In this document: piece by piece, positions 33,634 to 35,281 of the stretch
Numbering within the stretch: the first letter of the stretch is position 1
Layout: every line of letters begins with the position of its first letter
Source: an uncultured Eubacteriales bacterium
GTDB taxonomy: Bacteria > Bacillota > Clostridia > Christensenellales > Borkfalkiaceae
Direction of reading: 5' to 3'
DNA: 35,281 nucleotides
NCBI GenBank assembly: GCA_900320065.1
Contig: ONQV01000006.1
Span: forward strand, 1-35,281
Notes under the pieces: generated by a model
What the model was told of the DNA's origin: nothing
The model's input: only the letters and a program-made list of their open reading frames with translations
Databases searched by the model: none
Made by a program: the position numbers and the translations under genes

Positions 33634-33662
33634 ATTTTACGGGCTTAAACTCCCGAATATTC
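33634..33662 (-). promoter_or_regulatory. sigK promoter, sigma-E type
   Basis: On the minus strand GAATATT (33662-33656) matches the sigma-E -35 consensus KMATATT fully. After a 14-base spacer, CGTAAAAT (33641-33634) matches CATACAHT at six of eight positions. sigK is transcribed by sigma-E RNA polymerase in studied spore-formers, and the leader of about 25 bases is sensible. Confidence 0.75.
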
Positions 33663-33697
33663 TTTACGGCTCGTACACTTTTAAAGTCATAAAGATA

Positions 33698-33725
33698 TTT
33701 ACTTTCAAAAAAAACGGTTTATCAT
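33698..33725 (+). promoter_or_regulatory. Candidate promoter of the 33876 membrane protein gene
   Basis: TTTACT (33698-33703), 16-base spacer, TATCAT (33720-33725). Moderate match to a sigma-A promoter. The 240-base gap 33636-33875 otherwise holds the sigK promoter, a ribosome-binding-like AAAAGGAG at 33749-33756, an 8-bp hairpin (TCTGTCGT at 33791 with ACGACAGA) and a possible 30-codon frame. No known riboswitch was recognised. Confidence 0.4.
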
Positions 33726-33875
33726 CTTAAAGGCGTTTGGAAAAAATCAAAAGGAGAATAAAAGAACGGATATCGAAAATTATTATTATCTCTGTCGTTA
33801 TTCGTTTTACGACAGAATAGGTCAATTCGGAAAAGATAAAAGTTTCTTACCCTCCTGACAAAAGGCAGGTGCAAT

Positions 33876-34421
33876 ATGAACTTTATTCAATTTGTCGGAT
33901 CGGAAGATTTCGGCTTGCGCGCCGTTATCGTGGCTGCAATCGTCGCTAGTACGGAATTCGTCCTTAAAAAAATCAAGGGCGTTCCCGACTTCGTCGCGAA
34001 CTATCTGCCGCTTTTTATCGCGTTTTTCGGAACGGTGCTTTCGGAACTCGTTTATAAAGGAAGTATCGACTTTTCGGAAACGCTTTTTTACGCGGCGATA
34101 ACTTCTTACTCGCTGGGAACGCTTGTTTCCGTAAGCCTGCGCAAGATACTTCGCGGCGAAGCGAAAGGCGACGCGCTGTTCGCACTCGTACAAGGTATAG
34201 CCGAAGGAATTTTGCAAGACGACGCGGACGCGGCGCTGGGAAAAATAGTCGCTATTTTATCGGACGTTACCGAACAAAACGGAGAAAACGACGAACGGCT
34301 TAAACAGAACGTCGTTTCCGTTTTAAATTCGGTCAAAAAAGACGGCGTTACGCTTGATGAGATTTCGGCGGTAGCGGAACTTATATTGCTATCGGCAAAA
34401 CAATTCGGAAAAGAAAAATAA
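33876..34421 (+). CDS. Unknown small membrane protein
   Basis: 181 residues, not recognised. Three hydrophobic stretches fill the first half (about 13-31, 42-60 and 70-88), and two short Lys/Arg stretches (KKIK, RK) flank them. The second half is soluble, acidic and helical (about 95-181), ending in KQFGKEK. This layout is seen in some phage holins and in small sporulation membrane proteins, but no motif decides between them. AAAGG and CAGGTG lie before the ATG. It is followed by a terminator with a GCGA tetraloop and then a GerA-family germination gene, so a spore-related role is possible by context only. Confidence 0.65.
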   Translation: MNFIQFVGSEDFGLRAVIVAAIVASTEFVLKKIKGVPDFVANYLPLFIAFFGTVLSELVYKGSIDFSETLFYAAITSYSLGTLVSVSLRKILRGEAKGDALFALVQGIAEGILQDDADAALGKIVAILSDVTEQNGENDERLKQNVVSVLNSVKKDGVTLDEISAVAELILLSAKQFGKEK

Positions 34422-34428
34422 TTCTTTT

Positions 34429-34456
34429 AAGGGGGCGACCCCTTTTTCTTTTTGCT
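34429..34456 (+). terminator. Intrinsic terminator with GNRA loop
   Basis: AAGGGG (34429-34434), tetraloop GCGA, CCCCTT (34439-34444), followed by TTTCTTTTTG. It ends the gene at 33876-34421. The gerA-type start codon is only about 27 bases further on. Confidence 0.85.
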
Positions 34457-34485
34457 GTATAAAAAATCAAAAGGCGGCAATAATG
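34457..34485 (+). promoter_or_regulatory. Possible forespore (sigma-F type) promoter of the gerA gene
   Basis: GTATA (34457-34461), 14-base spacer, GGCAATAATG (34476-34485). The second element matches all fixed positions of the sigma-F -10 consensus GGNNANAMTR and the first matches GYATA; the spacer is about one base short. It overlaps the first ATG of the gene, so if real, translation would start at the second ATG at 34495. Known gerA operons are expressed in the forespore. Confidence 0.4.
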
Positions 34486-35281
34486 CAAAAGACTATGAAA
34501 ATATCCGTTAATTTACAAAAGAACGTGCGCGCGCTTAAAACCGCGTTAAGTTCCGACGACGTTAAATTCAAAGAAATAAAAGTGGGCGATAAAAAGGGCG
34601 TTCTAGTCTTTTCAACGGATTTAACGGACAAAGCGGCGCTCGGTTCTTTGGTCATGCGCCCCGCCGCGAACCTTAAAGGCGAAGTGAACGAAAAAACGCT
34701 TTCCGAAACCTTTTTCAGTCCCGAAACTGAAACTTCGACGGACATAACCGAAACGGCGGAAAAAATCGTCGGCGGCGAATCGGCGCTACTTGTCGAAAGC
34801 GTAAAAACGGCGTTTTTATTCGGACTGAAAAAGTTCGATAAGCGCGCTATCGCAGAACCCCCCACTTCCACCGTCATAAAAGGTCCGCGCGAAGGGTTTG
34901 TGGAAAATCTTGCCGTAAACGTGAGTTTAATGCGCCGAAAACTTGCGTCCACCGATTTGCGCTTTAAATATCTGTCCGTCGGTAAATTTTCCGCAACGAA
35001 AGTCGCCGTCTGCTACGTAGAAGGTATCGCGGACAAGGGGCTTATAGACACGCTCGTAAAAAAGATTTCGGACATAAAAATCGACGCGCTACTCGATTCC
35101 TCGTACGTGTCGAAATTTTTAGGCGAACATAAAGCGTCCCTTTTCAAACAGATAGGCAACACCGAAAAGCCCGATATTTTGGCGGCGAAAATTTTAGAAG
35201 GCAGAGTTGCGGTATTAGTCGACGGTTCGCCCATCGCGCTCACCGTGCCATACCTTTTAATAGAAGACTTCCAAAGCCCCA
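34483..35281 (+). CDS. GerA-family spore germination protein, 3' end outside window
   Basis: N-terminal 266 codons of a GerAA-type germinant receptor subunit, cut by the window edge; it stays open to the last base. Family features are the soluble N-terminal domain with SVNLQKNVRALKTAL, the segment VIKGPREGFVENLAVNVSLMRRKL, KVAVCYVEGIADKGLID, and ILEGRVAVLVDGSPIALTVPYLLIEDFQSP just before the membrane domain. The protein sits in the inner spore membrane and takes part in nutrient sensing. AAGGCGG lies five bases before the ATG at 34483. Remaining subunits are expected downstream. Confidence 0.93.
   Translation, partial: MQKTMKISVNLQKNVRALKTALSSDDVKFKEIKVGDKKGVLVFSTDLTDKAALGSLVMRPAANLKGEVNEKTLSETFFSPETETSTDITETAEKIVGGESALLVESVKTAFLFGLKKFDKRAIAEPPTSTVIKGPREGFVENLAVNVSLMRRKLASTDLRFKYLSVGKFSATKVAVCYVEGIADKGLIDTLVKKISDIKIDALLDSSYVSKFLGEHKASLFKQIGNTEKPDILAAKILEGRVAVLVDGSPIALTVPYLLIEDFQSP

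Noticed and set aside
34467..34952. 161-codon minus-strand frame at the right end
   Set aside because: It lies opposite the GerA-family coding sequence, which has recognisable family motifs and runs off the window.
1..35281. CRISPR arrays, tRNA or rRNA genes
   Set aside because: No regularly spaced repeats, cloverleaf sequences or rRNA signatures were seen in the gaps, which are mostly short.

Overview
The window looks like chromosome of an anaerobic, spore-forming member of the Clostridia, probably an uncultured gut-type lineage. The evidence is the gene order ispG-polC position-rimP-nusA-ylxR-ylxQ-infB-rbfA-nrnA-truB-ribF, which is the usual Firmicutes order, together with an intact sigma-K gene, a GerA-type germinant receptor subunit, a flavodiiron protein and a TM1266-type hydrogenase regulator. 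Most genes lie on the minus strand. No tRNA, rRNA, CRISPR array or insertion sequence was seen.

Layout. 1-2268 (+): the end of a sensor histidine kinase, then flavodiiron protein fprA. 2334-3581 (-): a long ferritin-like protein. 3636-7811 (-): VanZ-like protein, malQ, purA and an SDR reductase. 7875-12148 (-): efp, an M24 peptidase, an endonuclease IV-like protein, ribF and truB. 12150-18210 (-): nrnA, rbfA, infB, ylxQ, ylxR, nusA and rimP, behind a promoter and a terminator-like leader hairpin. 18362-20928 (-): a PolC-like protein that stops after its exonuclease domain, and ispG.

21016-28990 (-) is the most unusual part. It is a compact eight-gene podovirus-like (P22-like order) virion module: large terminase, small-terminase-like protein, portal, scaffold, major capsid, head-tail adaptor, beta-rich tail protein and a coiled-coil protein. 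It has its own vegetative-type promoter, a terminator placed directly after the capsid gene and a strong final terminator. There is no integrase, repressor, replication or lysis gene beside it. It sits directly upstream of ispG, where dxr-rseP would be expected. All reading frames are intact and the terminase catalytic motifs are present, so a domesticated packaging or gene-transfer-agent-like particle is a reasonable hypothesis; a decayed prophage is the main alternative.

29126-30433 (+): a leucine-rich-repeat lipoprotein divergent from the phage module. 30468-32846 (-): a folate/thymidylate unit (folA, thyA) with an SDR and the hydrogenase-type regulator. 32904-33602 (-): sigK, behind a good sigma-E promoter match. 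33876-34421 (+): an unknown small membrane protein. 34483-end (+): the start of a GerA-family gene.

Two themes recur. Several genes start only 12-30 bases after an intrinsic terminator (rimP, SDR, malQ, the phage adaptor, gerA), which suggests partial read-through sets expression ratios. At least two genes (ispG and the M24 peptidase) have a promoter -10 box almost touching the start codon and no ribosome binding site, which suggests leaderless mRNAs.
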